A DNA stretch of 64,000 nucleotides from Heliopora coerulea. Lineage: Eukaryota > Cnidaria > Anthozoa > Scleralcyonacea > Helioporidae. The stretch's first letter is position 1, and each line of letters starts with the position of its first letter. Location of the stretch: contig JASJOG010000110.1 in assembly GCA_030142905.1 (NCBI GenBank), forward strand, positions 62,001 through 126,000, in the 5' to 3' direction. A program made the translations under genes and the position numbers. The notes beneath the pieces are model-generated. The model saw only the letters and a program-made list of their open reading frames with translations. It had not been told where the DNA came from and made no database searches. Shown one piece after another: positions 1 through 11,767 of the stretch.

Positions 1-1440
1 TGTTTTATGATGTTTGTGTGGAAAAGAACATTTTAGAAGGTTTGGCAAAGTTTGGCATTTCTATTAGTTTTGAACCACTTCTAATCATAGTTATGTCTTT
101 TAGGCGTAATAAGGCTTAATTGTGCAATTTCTAAACATGGTCATATTTTCCTTAGTACTGTTCCAATCAATAAACTAATGCTTTTATTCTCTTCTCTGAA
201 TCGAAAAGATCATTTTAGAAGCATTAGCGAGGTTTGGCAAAGTTCGACAAATGCAACTAACTGATGCCACCACTGCTTCACTCTTCGTCTAAGTAATCGT
301 CTTATTTCGACGAGATAAAGCGTTTTTAACGAGTTGAAGAAATTTTCACAGCAACTTGTCGAATCCAACAAATTCGATTTGTTTTATGATGTTTGTGTGG
401 AAAAGAACATTTTAGAATGTTTGGCTAAGTTTGGCATATCTATTAGGTTTTGAACCACTTCTAATCATAGTTATGTCTTTTAGGCGTAATAAGGCATAAT
501 TGAGCAATTTCTAAACATGGTCATATTTTCCTTAGTACTGTTCCAATCTTTAAACTAATGCTTTTATTCTATTCTCTGACCCGAAAAGATCATTTTAGAA
601 GCATTAGCGAGGTTTGGCAAAGTTCGACAAATGCAAGTAACTGATGCCACCACTGCTTCACGCTTCGTCTAAGTAATCGTCTTATCTCGACGAGATAAAG
701 CGTTTTTGACGAGTTGGAGAAATTTTCAAAGCAACTCGACGAATCGAACAAATTCGATTTGTTTAATGAAGTTTGTGTGGAAAAGAACATTTTAGAAGGT
801 TTGGCAAAGTTTGGCATATCTATTAGGTTTTGAACCACTTCTAAGCATAGTTATGTCTTTTATGCGAAATAAGGCTAAATTGTACAATTTTTAAACATTG
901 CCATGTTTTCCTTAGTACTGTTCCAATCTATAAACTAATGCTTTTATTCTCTTCTCTGACCGGAAAAGATCATTTTAGAAGCATTAGGGAGGTTTGGCAA
1001 ACTTCGACAAATGCAACTAACTGATGCCACCACTGCTTCACTCTTCGTCTAAGTAATCGTCTTATCACAACGAGATAAAGCGTTTTTGACGAGTTGGAGA
1101 AATTTTAACAGCAACTCGTCGATTCCAACAAATTCGATTTGTTTTATGATGTTTGTGTGGAAAAGAACATTTTAGAAGGTTTGGCAAAGTTTGGCACATC
1201 TATTAGGTTTTGAACCACTTCGAAGCATAGTTATGTCTTTTAGGCGTAATAAGGATTAATTGTGCAATTTCTAAATATGGCCATATTTTCCTTAGTACTG
1301 TTCCAATCTATAAACTAATGCTTTTATTCTTTTCTCTGAAACGGAAGATCATTTTTGAAGCATGTGGATGGTTTTGCAAACTTCGACAAATTCAAATAAC
1401 TGATTCCACCACTGCTTCACTCTTCGTCTAAGTAATCGTC

Positions 1441-1457
1441 TTATCTCGACGAGATAA
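1441..1457. repeat. 17-bp near-perfect palindrome, once per monomer
   Basis: ttatctcgacgagataa has two perfect 8-base complementary arms, ttatctcg and cgagataa, around a single central base. It sits at about positions 303-319 of the consensus monomer and is intact in most copies. Recurrent variants change one arm only, such as ttatttcg, ttatctgg, or cgagacaa in place of cgagataa. A dyad of this kind could be a protein-binding site or a cruciform nucleus; neither is shown here. Confidence 0.85.
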
Positions 1458-1466
1458 AGCGTTTTT

Positions 1467-1499
1467 GACGAGTTGGAGAAATTTTAACAGCAACTCGTC
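1467..1499. repeat. Inverted repeat, 9-bp arms, once per monomer
   Basis: gacgagttg and caactcgtc are perfect reverse complements separated by 15 bases (gagaaatttt and flanks). They occupy about 329-361 of the consensus. Common variants end in caactcgac or caacttgtc, which leave one mismatch, or one G-T pair if folded as RNA. The left arm repeats the gacgag of the neighbouring 17-bp palindrome, so the region can form alternative hairpins. Confidence 0.8.
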
Positions 1500-1522
1500 G
1501 AATCCAACAAATTCGATTTGTT
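1498..1522. repeat. Overlapping inverted repeats at the monomer junction
   Basis: aacaaattcgatttgtt (1506-1522) has perfect 7-base arms around tcg and straddles the phase boundary used here. It overlaps a second pair, tcgaat and attcga (1498-1516). In copies with cgaatcgaacaaattcg the second pair changes to aatcga and tcgatt, so a dyad remains in both versions. It is present in almost every monomer. Confidence 0.8.
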
Positions 1523-1898
1523 TTATGATGTTTGTGTGGAAAAGAACATTTTAGAAGGTTTGGCAAAGTTTGGCACACCTATTTAGTTTTTAACCACTTC
1601 TAAGCATAGTTATGGCTTCTAAGCGTAATAAGGCTTAATTGTGCAATTTCTAAATATAGTCATATTTTCATTAGTACTGATCCAATCAATAAACTAATGC
1701 TTTTATTCTCTTCTCTGACCCGAAAAGATGATTTTAGAAGCTTTAGCGAGGTTTGAGAAACTTCGACAAATGTAACTAACTGATGCCACCACTGCTTCAC
1801 TCTTCGTCCAAGTAATCGTATTATCTTGACGAGATAAAGCGTTTTTGACGAGTTGGAGAAATTTTCACAGCAACTCGTCGAATCCAACAAATTCTATT

Positions 1899-3416
1899 GG
1901 TTTTATGATGTTTGTGTGGAAAAGAACATTTTAGAAGGTTTGGCAAAGTTTGGCATTTCTATTAGTTTTGAACCACTTCTAATCATAGTTATGTCTTTTA
2001 GGCGTAATAAGGCTTAATTGTGCAATTTCTAAACATGGTCATATTTTCCTTAGTACTGTTCCAATCAATAAACTAATGCTTTTATTCTCTTCTCTGAATC
2101 GAAAAGATCATTTTAGAAGCATTAGCGAGGTTTGGCAAAGTTCGACAAATGCAACTAACTGATGCCACCACTGCTTCACTCTTCGTCTAAGTAATCGTCT
2201 TATTTCGACGAGATAAAGCGTTTTTAACGAGTTGAAGAAATTTTCACAGCAACTTGTCGAATCGAACAAATTCGATTTGTTTTATGATGTTTGTGTGGAA
2301 AAGAACATTTTAGAATGTTTGGCTAAGTTTGGCATATCTATTAGGTTTTGAACCACTTCTAATCATAGTTATGTCTTTTAGGCGTAATAAGGCATAATTG
2401 TGCAATTTCTAAACATGGCCATAATTTCCTTAGTACTGTTCCAATCTTTAAACTAATGCTTTTATTCTATTCTCTGACCCGAAAAGATCATTTTAGAAGC
2501 ATTAGCGAGGTTTGGCAAAGTTCGACAAATGCAAGTAACTGATGCCACCACTGCTTCACGCTTCGTCTAAGTAATCGTCTTATCTCGACGAGATAAAGCG
2601 TTTTTGACGAGTTGGAGAAATTTTCAAAGCAACTCGTCGATTCCAACAAATTCGATTTGTTTTATGATGTTTGTGTGGAAAAGAACATTTTAGAAGGTTT
2701 GGCAAAGTTTGGCACATCTATTAGGTTTTGAACCACTTCGAAGCATAGTTATGTCTTTTAGGCGTAATAAGGATTAATTGTGCAAATTCTAAATATGGCC
2801 ATATTTTCCTTAGTACTGTTCCAATCTATAAACTAATGCTTTTATTCTCTTCTCTGAAACGGAAGATCATTTTTGAAGCATGTGGATGGTTTTGCAAACT
2901 TCGACAAATGCAACTAACTGATTCCACCACTGCTTCACTCTTCGTCTAAGTAATCGTCTTATCTCGACGAGACAAAGCGTTTTTGACGAGTTGGAGAAAT
3001 TTTAACAGCAACTCGTCGAATCCAACAAATTCGATTTGTTTTATGATGTTTGTGTGGAAAAGAACATTTTAGAAGGTTTGGCAAAGTTTTGCACACCTAT
3101 TTAGTTTTGAACCACTTCTAAGCATAGTTATGGCTTGTAAGGTTAATAAGGCTTAATAGTGCAATTTCTAAACATGGTCATATTTTCCATAGTACTGTAC
3201 CAATCTATAAACTAATGCTTGTATTCTCTTCTCTGACCAGAAAAGATCATTTTAGAAGCATTAGCGAGGTTTGGTAAACTTCGACAAATTCAAATAACTG
3301 ATTCCACCACTGCTTCACTCTTCGTCTAAGTAATCGTCTTAACTCGACGAGATAAAGCGTTTTTGACGAGTTGGAGAAATTTTTAAAGCAACTCGACGAA
3401 TCGAACAAATTCGATT
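1899..3416 (+). repeat. Four-monomer derivative of the preceding five-monomer unit
   Basis: Monomers 1, 2, 4 and 5 of the preceding unit follow in order, but the third type, with tatgcgaaat, is absent. The aaggattaatt landmark is offset by four monomers rather than five. The last monomer has ggcttgtaaggttaataagg, which instead matches the copy at about 13.38 kb. A deletion of one monomer, or unequal exchange in phase, explains this. Confidence 0.7.
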
Positions 3417-4150
3417 TGTTTTATGATGTTTGTGTGGAAAAGAACATTTTAGAAGGTTTGGCAAAGTTTGGCACTTCTATTAGTTTTGAACCACTTCTAA
3501 TCATAGTTATGTCTTTTAGGCGTAATAAGGCTTAATTGTGCAATTTCTAAACATGGTCATATTTTCCTTAGTACTGTTCCAATCAATAAACTAATGCTTT
3601 TATTCTCTTCTCTGAATCGAAAAGATCAATTTAGAAGCATTAGCGAGGTTTGGCATAGTTCGACAAATGCAACTAACTGATGCCACCACTGCTTCACTCT
3701 TCGTCTAAGTAATCGTCTTATTTCAACGAGATAAAGCGTTTTGGACTAGTTGAAGAAATTTTCACAGCAACTTGTCGAATCCAACAAATTCGATTTGTTT
3801 TATGATGTTTGTGTGGATAGAGAACATTTTAGAAGGTTTGGAAAAGTTTGGCACACCTATTTAATTTTGAACCACTTCTAATCATAGTTATGTCTTTTAG
3901 GCGTAATAAGGCTTAATTGTGCAATTTCTAAACATGGTCATATTTTCCTTAGTACTGTTCCAATCAATAAACTAATGCTTTTATTCTCTTCTCTGACCCG
4001 AAAAGATCATTTTAGAAGCATTAGCGAGGTTTGGCAATCATTCGACAAATGCAACTAACTGATGCCACCACTGCTTAACTCTTCGTCTAAGTAATCGTCT
4101 TATCTCGACGAGATAAAGCGTTTTTGACGAGTGGGAGAAATTTTCAAAGA
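3417..4150 (+). repeat. Satellite monomers related to the 13.7-14.5 kb stretch
   Basis: Two monomers. The first carries the paired rare changes tggcatagttcgac and ttggactagttgaag with tttcaacgag, also seen together at about 14.28-14.38 kb. The offset of 10,629 bases is about 28 monomers. Nothing other than satellite is present. Confidence 0.7.
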
Positions 4151-5420
4151 AACTCATCGAATCCATCAAATTGGATTTCTTTTATGATGTTTGGGTGGAA
4201 AAGAACATTTTAGAAGGTTTGGCCAAGTTTGGCACACCTATTTAGTTTTGAACTACTTCTAAGCATAGTTATGGCTTCTAAGCGTAATAAGGCTTAATTG
4301 TGCAATTTCTAAACATGGTCATATTTTCCTTAGTACTGTTCCAATCGATAAACTAATGCTTTTATTCTCTTCTCTGACCCGAAAAGAGTATTTTAGAAGC
4401 ATTAGCGAGGTTTGGTAAACTTCGAAATTGCAACTAACTGATGCCACCACTGCTTCACTCTTCGTCTAAGTAATCATCTTATCTCGACGAGATAAAGCGT
4501 TTTTGACGAGTTGGAGAAATTTTCAAAGCAATTCGACCAATCGAACAAATTCGATTTGTTTTATGATGTTTGTGTGGAAAAGAACATTTTAGAAGGTTGG
4601 GCAAAGTTTGGCACATCTATTAGTTTAGAACCACTTCTAATCATAGTTATGTCTTTTAGGCGTAATAAGGCTTAATTGTGCAATTTCTAAACATGGCCAT
4701 ATTTTCCTTAGTACTGATCCAATCAATAAACTAATGCTTTTATTCTCTTATCTGACCCGAAAAGAGCAGTTTAGAAGCATTAGCGAGGTTTGGCAAATTT
4801 CGACAAATGCAAATAACTGATGCCACCACTGCTTGACTCTTCGTCTAAGTAATCGTCTTATCTCGACGAGATAAAGCGTTTTTTATGAGTTGAAGAAATT
4901 TTCTCTGCAACACTTCGAATCCAACAAAATCGATTTGTTTTATGATGTTTATGTGGAAAAGAACATTTTAGAAGGTTTGGCAAAGTTTGGCACACCTATT
5001 TAGTTTTAAACCACATCTAAGCATAGTTATGGCTTCTAAGCGTAATAAGGCTTAATTGTGAATTTCTAAACATGGTCATATTTTCTTTAGTACTGTTCCA
5101 ATGAATAAACTAATGCTTTTATTCTCTTCTCTGACCCGAAATGATCATTTTAGAAGCATTAGCGAGGTTTGGCAAACTTCGACAAATGCAACTAACTGAT
5201 GCAACCACTGCTTCACTCTTCGTCTAAGTAATCGTCTTATCTCGACGAGATAAAGCGTTTTTGACGAGTTGAAGAAATTTTCTCAGCAACTTGTTAAATT
5301 GAACAAATTCGAATTGTTTTATGATGTTTGTGTGGAAAAGAACATTTTATTAGGTTTGGCAAAGTTTGGCACACCTATTGGGTTTTGAACCACTTCTAAT
5401 CATAGTTATGTCTTTTAGGC
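4151..5420 (+). repeat. Satellite block duplicated 15 monomers downstream (left copy)
   Basis: Rare shared landmarks are caaattggatttctttt, gaactacttctaagc, ttcgaaattgcaactaac and attaggtttggc. They lie 5,692-5,693 bases from the matching sites at 9.84-11.11 kb, close to 15 monomers. The two copies have several private changes (for example agagcagtttag here, tctctgcaacac here), so this duplication looks older than those at 36-54 kb. Confidence 0.7.
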
Positions 5421-8400
5421 GTAATAAGGCTTAATTGTGCAATTTCAAAACATGGTCATATTTTCCTTAGTACTGTTCCAATCAATAAACTAATGCTTTT
5501 ATTCTCTTCTCTGAATCAAAAAGATCATTTTAGAAGCATTAGCGAGGTTTGGCAAAGTTCGACAAATGCAACTAACTGATGCCACCACTGCTTCACTCTT
5601 CGTCTAAGTAATCGTCTTATTTCGACGAGATAAAGCGTTTTTGACGAGTTGAAGAAATTTTCACAGCAACTTGTCGAATCCAACAAATTCGATTTGTTTT
5701 ATGATGTTTGTGTGGAAAAGAACATTTTAGAATGTTTGGCTAAGTTTGGCACACCTATTAGGTTTTGAACCACTTCTAATCATAGTTATGTCTTTTAGGC
5801 GTAATAAGGCATAATTGTGCAATTTCTAAACATGGCCATATTTTCCTTAGTACTGTTCCAATCAATAAACTAATGCTTTTATTCTCTTCTCTGACCGAAA
5901 AGATCATTTTAGAAGCATTAGCGAGGTTTGGCAAACTTCGACAAATGCAACTAACTGATGCCACCACTGCTTCAATCTTCGTCTAAGTAATCGTCTTACC
6001 TCTACGAGATAAAGCGTTTTGGATGAGTTGAAGAAATTTTCACAGCAACTTGTCGAATCCAACAAATTCGATTTGTTTTATGATGTTTGTGTGGAAAACA
6101 ATATTTTAGAAGGTTTGGCAAAGTTCGGCACACCTATTTAGTTTTGAACCACATCTAATCATAGTTATGTCTTTTCGGCGTAATAAGGCTTAATTGTGTA
6201 ATTTATAAACATGGTTATATTTTCCTTAGTACTGTTCCAAACAATAAACTAAAGCTTTTATTCTCTTCTCTGACCTGAAAAGATCATTTTAGAAGCATTA
6301 GCGAGCTTTGGCAAACTTCGACAAATGCAACTAACTGATGCCACCACTGCTTCACTCTTCGTCTAAGTAATCGTCTTATCTCGACGAGATAAAGCGTTTT
6401 GGACTAGTTGAAGAAATTTTCTCAGCAAATCGTCGAAATCAACAAATTCGATTTGTTTTATGATGTTTATGTGGAAAAGAACATTTTAGAAGGTTTGGTA
6501 AAGTTTGGCACACCTATTTAGTTTTGAACCACTTCTAAGCATAGTTATGGCTTCTAAGCGTAATAAGGCTTAATTGTGAAATTTCTAAACATGGTCATAT
6601 TTTCCTTAGTACTGATCCAATCAATAAACTTATGCTTTTATTCTCTTCTCTGACCCGAAAAGATCATTTTAGAAGCATTAGCGAAGTTTGGCAAACTTCG
6701 ACAAATGCAACTAACTGATGCCACCACTGCTTCACTCTTCGTCTAAGTAATCGTCTTATCTCGACGAGATAAAGCGTTTTGGATGAGTTGAAAAAATTTT
6801 CAAAGCAAATCGTCGAATCCAACAAATTCGATTTGTTTTATGATGTTTGTGTGGAAAAGAACATTTTAGAAGGTTTGGCAAAGTTTGGCACACCTATTTA
6901 ATTTTAAAGCACTTCTAAGCATAGTTATGGCTTCTAAGCGTAATAAGGCTTAATTGTGCAATTTCTAAACATGGTCATAATTTCTTTAGTACTGTTCCAA
7001 TCAATAAACTAATGCTTTTATTCTCTTCTCTGACGCGAAAAGATAATTTTAAAAGCATTAGCGAGGTTTGGCAAACTTCGACAAATGCAACTAACTGATG
7101 CAACCACTGCTTCACTCTTCGTCTAAGTAATCGTCTTATCTCGACGAGATAAAGCGTTTTTGACGAGTTGAAGAAATTTTCAAAGCAACTTGTCGAATCC
7201 AACAAATTCGATTTGTTTTATGATGTTTATGTGGAAAAGAACATTTTCGAAGGTTTGGTAAAGTTCGCCACACCTATTAGGTTTTGAACCACTTCTAATC
7301 ATAGTTTTATCTTTTAGGCGTAATAAGGCTTAATTGTGCAATTTCTAACATTGTCATATTTTCCTTAGTACTGTTCCAATCAATAAACTAATGCTTTTAT
7401 TCTCTTGTCTGACCCGAAAAGATCATTTTAGAAGCATTAGCGAGGTTTTGCAAACTTCGAAAAATACAAATAACAGCTGCCACTACTGCTTCACTCTTCG
7501 TCTAAGTAATCGTCTTATCTCGACGAGATAAAGCGTTTTTTACGAGTTGGAGAAATTTTCAAAGCAACTCATCGAATCCATCAAATTCGATTTCTTTTAT
7601 GATGTTTTGATGGAAAAGAACATTTTCGAAGGAATGGCAAGTTTGGCACACCTATTTAGTTTTGAACCACTTCTAAGCATAGTTATGGCTTTTAAGCGTA
7701 ATAAGGCTTAATTGTGCAATTTCTAAACATGGTCATATTTTCCTTAGTACTGTTCCAATCAATAAACTAATGCTTTTATTCTCTTCTCTGACACGAAAAG
7801 ATCATTTTAGAAGCATTAGCGAGATTTGGCAAACTTCGACAAATGCAACTAACTGATGCCACCACTGCTTCACTCTTCGTCTAAGTAATCGTCTTATCTC
7901 GACGAGATAAAGCGTTTTTGACGAGTTGGAAAAATTTTCAAAGCAACTCATCGAATCCAACAAATTCGATTTGTTTTATGATGTTTGTGTGGAAAAGAAC
8001 ATTTTAGAAGGTTTGGCAAAGTTTGGCACATCTATTAGGTTTTGAACCACTTCTAAGCATAGTTATGACTTTTAGGCGTAATAAGGCTTAATTGTGCAAT
8101 TTCTAAACGTGGCCATATTTTCCTTAGTACTGTTTCAATCTATAAACTAATGCTTTTATTCTCTTCTCTGACCCGAAAAGATCATTTTAAAAGCATTAGC
8201 GAGGTTTGGTAAAGTTTGACAAATGCAACTAACTGATGCCACCACTGCTTCACTCATCGTCTATGTAAACGTCTTATCTTGACGAGATAAAGCGTTTTTG
8301 ACGAGTTGGAGAAATTTTCAAAGCAACTCGAAAAATCTAACAAATTCGATTTGTTTTTTGATGTTTGTGTGGAAAAGATCATTTTAGAAGGTTTGGCTAA

Positions 8401-9843
8401 GTTTGGCACACCTATTTAGTTTTGAACCACTTCTAATCATAGTTATGTCTTTTAGGCGTAATAAGGCTTAATTGTGCAATTTCTAAACATGGCCATATTT
8501 TCCTTAGTACTGTTCCAAACAATAAACTAATGCTTTTATTCTCTTCTCTGACCAGAAAAGATCATTTTAGAAGCATTAGCGAGGTTTGGCAAAGTTCGAC
8601 AAATGCAAATAACTGATGCCACCACTGCTTCACTCTTCGTCTAAGTAATCGTCTTATCTCGACGAAATAAAGCGTTTTTGACGAGTAGGAGAAATTTTCA
8701 AAGCAACTCGACGAATCTAACAAATTCGATTTGTTTTATGATGTTTGTGTGAAAAATAACATTTTATAAGGTTTGGCAAAGTTTGCCACATCTATTAGGT
8801 TTTGAACCACTTCGAAGCATAGTTATGACTTTTAGCCGTAATAAGGCTTAATTGTGCAATTTCTAAACGTGGCCATATTTTCCTTAGTACTGTTTCAATC
8901 TATAAACTAATGCTTTTATTCTCTTCTCTGACCCGAAAAGATCATTTTAGAAGCATTAGCAAGGTTTGGCAAACTTCGACAAATGCAACTAACTGATGCC
9001 ACCACTGCTTCACTCTTCGTCTAAGTAATCGTCTTATCTCGACGAGACAAAGCGTTTTTGACGAGTTGAAGAAATTTTCAAAGCAACTTGTCGAATCCAA
9101 CAAATACGATTTGTTTATGATGTTTGTGTGGAAAAGAACATTTTAGAAGGTTTGGCAAAGTTTGGCACACCTATTAGGTTTCGAACCACATCTTATCATT
9201 GTTATATCTTTTAGGCGTAATAAGGCTTAATTGTGCAATTTCTAAACATGGCCATAATTTCTTTAGTACTGTTTCAATCTATAAACTAATGCTTTTATTC
9301 TCTTCTCTGACCCGAAAAGATCATTTTACAAGCATTAGCGAGGTTTGGCAAACTTCGTCAAATGCAACTAACTGATGCCACCACTGCTTCACTCTTCGTC
9401 TAAGTAATCGTCTTATCTCGACGAGATAAAGCGTTTTTGACGAGTTGGAGAAATTTTCAAAGCAACTCGACGAATCCATCAAATTCTATATCTTTTATGA
9501 TGTTTGTGTGGAAAAGAACATTTTAGAAGGTTTGGCTAAGTTTGGCACACCTATTAGGTTTTGAACCATTACTAATCATAGTTATGTCTTTTAGGCGTAA
9601 TAAGGCTTAATTGTGCAATTTCTAAACATGTTCATATTTTCCTTAGTACTGTTCCAATCTATAAAGTAATGCTTTTATTCTCTTCTCTGACCCGAAAAGA
9701 TCATTTTAGAAGCATTAGCGAGGTTTGGCAAAGTTCGACAAATGCAACTAACTGATGCCACCACTGCTTCACTCTTCGTCTAAGTAATCGTCTTATCTCG
9801 ACGAGATAAAGCATATTTGACGAGTTGGAGAAATTTTCAAAGC
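5421..9843 (+). repeat. Mixed satellite monomers
   Basis: About 12 diverged monomers of several sequence types with no clear higher-order order. The only local pattern is a two-monomer spacing of 760 bases between two copies carrying aaacgtggccat and gttatgactttta (about 8.06 and 8.82 kb). No genes or inserted elements are seen. Confidence 0.8.
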
Positions 9844-11113
9844 AACTCATCGAATCCATCAAATTGGATTTCTTTTATGATGTTTTGGTGGAAAAGAACA
9901 TTTTAGAAGGTTTGGCAAAGTTTGGCACACCTATTTAGTTTTGAACTACTTCTAAGCATAGTTATGGCTTCTAAGCGTAATAAGGCTTAATTGTGCAATT
10001 TCTAAACATGGTCATATTTCCTTAGTACTGTTCCAATCGATAAACTAATGCTTTTATTCTCTTCTCTGACCCGAAAAGATCATTTTAGAAGCATTAGCGA
10101 GGTTTGGTAAACTTCGAAATTGCAACTAACTGATGCCACCACTGCTTCACTATTCGTCTAAGTAATCATCTTATCTCGACGAGATAAAGCGTTTTTGACG
10201 AGTTGGAGAAATTTTCAAAGCAATTCGACGAATCGAACAAATTCGATTTGTTTTATGATGTTTGTGTGGAAAAGAACATTTTAGAAGGTTGGGCAAAATT
10301 TGGCACATCTATTAGTTTAGAACCACTTCTAATCATAGTTATGTCTTTTAGGCGTAATAAGGCTTAATTCTGCAATTTCTAAACATGGTCATATTTTCCT
10401 TTCTACTGTTCCAATCAATAAACTAAAGCTTTTATTCTCTTCTCTGACCCGAAAAGATCATTTTAGAAGCATTAGCGAGGTTTGGCAAAGTTCGACAAAT
10501 GCAACTAACTGATGCCACCACTGCTTCACTCTTCGTCTAAGTAATCGTCTTATCTCGACGAGATAAAGCGTTTTTGATGAGTTGAAGAAATTTTCAAAGC
10601 AACTTGTCGAATCCAACAAATTCGATTTGTTTTATGATGTTTATGTGGAAAAGAACATTTTAGAAGGTTTGGCAAAGTTTGGCACACCTATTTAGTTTTG
10701 AACCACTTCTAAGCATAGTTATGGCTTCTAAGCGTAATAAGGCTTAATTGTGCAATTTCTAAACATGGTCATATTTTCTTTAGTACTGTTCCAATCAATA
10801 AACTAATGCTTTTATTCTCTTCTCTGACCCGAAATGATCATTTTAGAAGCATTTACGAGGTTTGGCAAAGTTCGACAAATGCAACTAACTGATGCCACCA
10901 CTGCTTCACTCTTCGTCTAAGTAATCGTCTTATCTCGACGAGTTAAAGCGTTTTTGACGAGTTGAAGAAATTTTCACAGCAACTTGTCAAATCGAACAAA
11001 TTCGATTTGTTTTATGATGTTTGTGTGGAAAAGAACATTTTATTAGGTTTGGCAAAGTTTGGCACACCTATTGGGTTTTGAACCACTTCTAATCATAGTT
11101 ATGTCTTTTAGGC
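9844..11113 (+). repeat. Satellite block duplicated from 4.15-5.42 kb (right copy)
   Basis: Same rare landmarks, in the same order, as the block 15 monomers upstream. Similarity ends near 11.11 kb, where this copy has aaggcataatt and the upstream copy has aaggcttaatt followed by different variants. Confidence 0.7.
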
Positions 11114-11767
11114 GTAATAAGGCATAATTGTGCAATTTCTAAACATGGTCATATTTTCCTTAGTACTGTTCCAATCTATGAACTAATGCTTTTATTCTCT
11201 TCTCTGACCCGAAAAGATCATTTTAGAAGCATTAGCGAGGTTTGGCAAAGTTCGACAAATGCAACTAACTGATGCCACCACTGCTTCACTCTTCGTCTAA
11301 GTAATCGTATTATCTTGACGAGATAAAGCGTTTTTGACGAGTTGGAGAAATTTTCACAGCAACTCGTCGAATCCAACAAATTCGATTTGTTTTATGATGT
11401 TTGTGTGGAAAAGAACATTTTAGAAAGTTTGGAAAAGTTTGGCACACCTATTTAGTTTTGAACCACTTCTAAGCATTGTTATGGCTTCTAGGCGTAATAA
11501 GGCTTAATTGTGCAATTTCTAAACATGGTCATATTTTCCTTAGTACTGTTCCAATCAATAAACTAATGCTTTTATTCTCTTCTCTGACCCGAAAAGATCA
11601 TTTTAGAAGCTTTAGCGAGGTTTGAGAAACTTCGACAATTGCAACTAACTGATGCCACCACTGCTTCACTCTTCGTCTAAGTAATCGTCTTATCTCGACG
11701 AGATAAAGCGTTTTTGACGAGTTGGAGAAATTTTCAAAGCAACTCGACGAATCGAACAAATTCGATT

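Larger units (their letters stand above)
1..1898 (+). repeat. Five-monomer higher-order unit, first copy
   Basis: The five monomers are distinguishable. The first has catttctattag. The second has catatctattagg. The third has the rare tatgcgaaataaggctaaat and ttgccatgttttcc changes. The fourth has aaggattaatt and the divergent catgtggatgg. The fifth has cacacctatttag. The catttctattag landmark recurs 1,898 bases later, which is five monomers. The unit starts at the window edge, so it may extend further left. Confidence 0.75.

Noticed and set aside
590..838. Recurrent minus-strand open frames of 60-82 codons, here and near 1660, 5776, 6975, 16127, 16843, 20329, 24502, 27555, 38224, 45738, 52565, 54463, 56738 and 60910
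   Set aside because: All but one are the same satellite segment read in the same frame with a shared KQWWHQL-like core; the one near 38224 is the same satellite read in a different frame. They are broken by stops or indels in most of the ~168 monomers and have no promoter, splice or domain evidence. Their similarity is explained by the tandem repeat.
1380..1460. Possible CENP-B box in cttcgtctaagtaatcg
   Set aside because: The first part fits nTTCGnnnnA, but the required CGGG part is absent (aatc instead). It is not a CENP-B box by the canonical motif.
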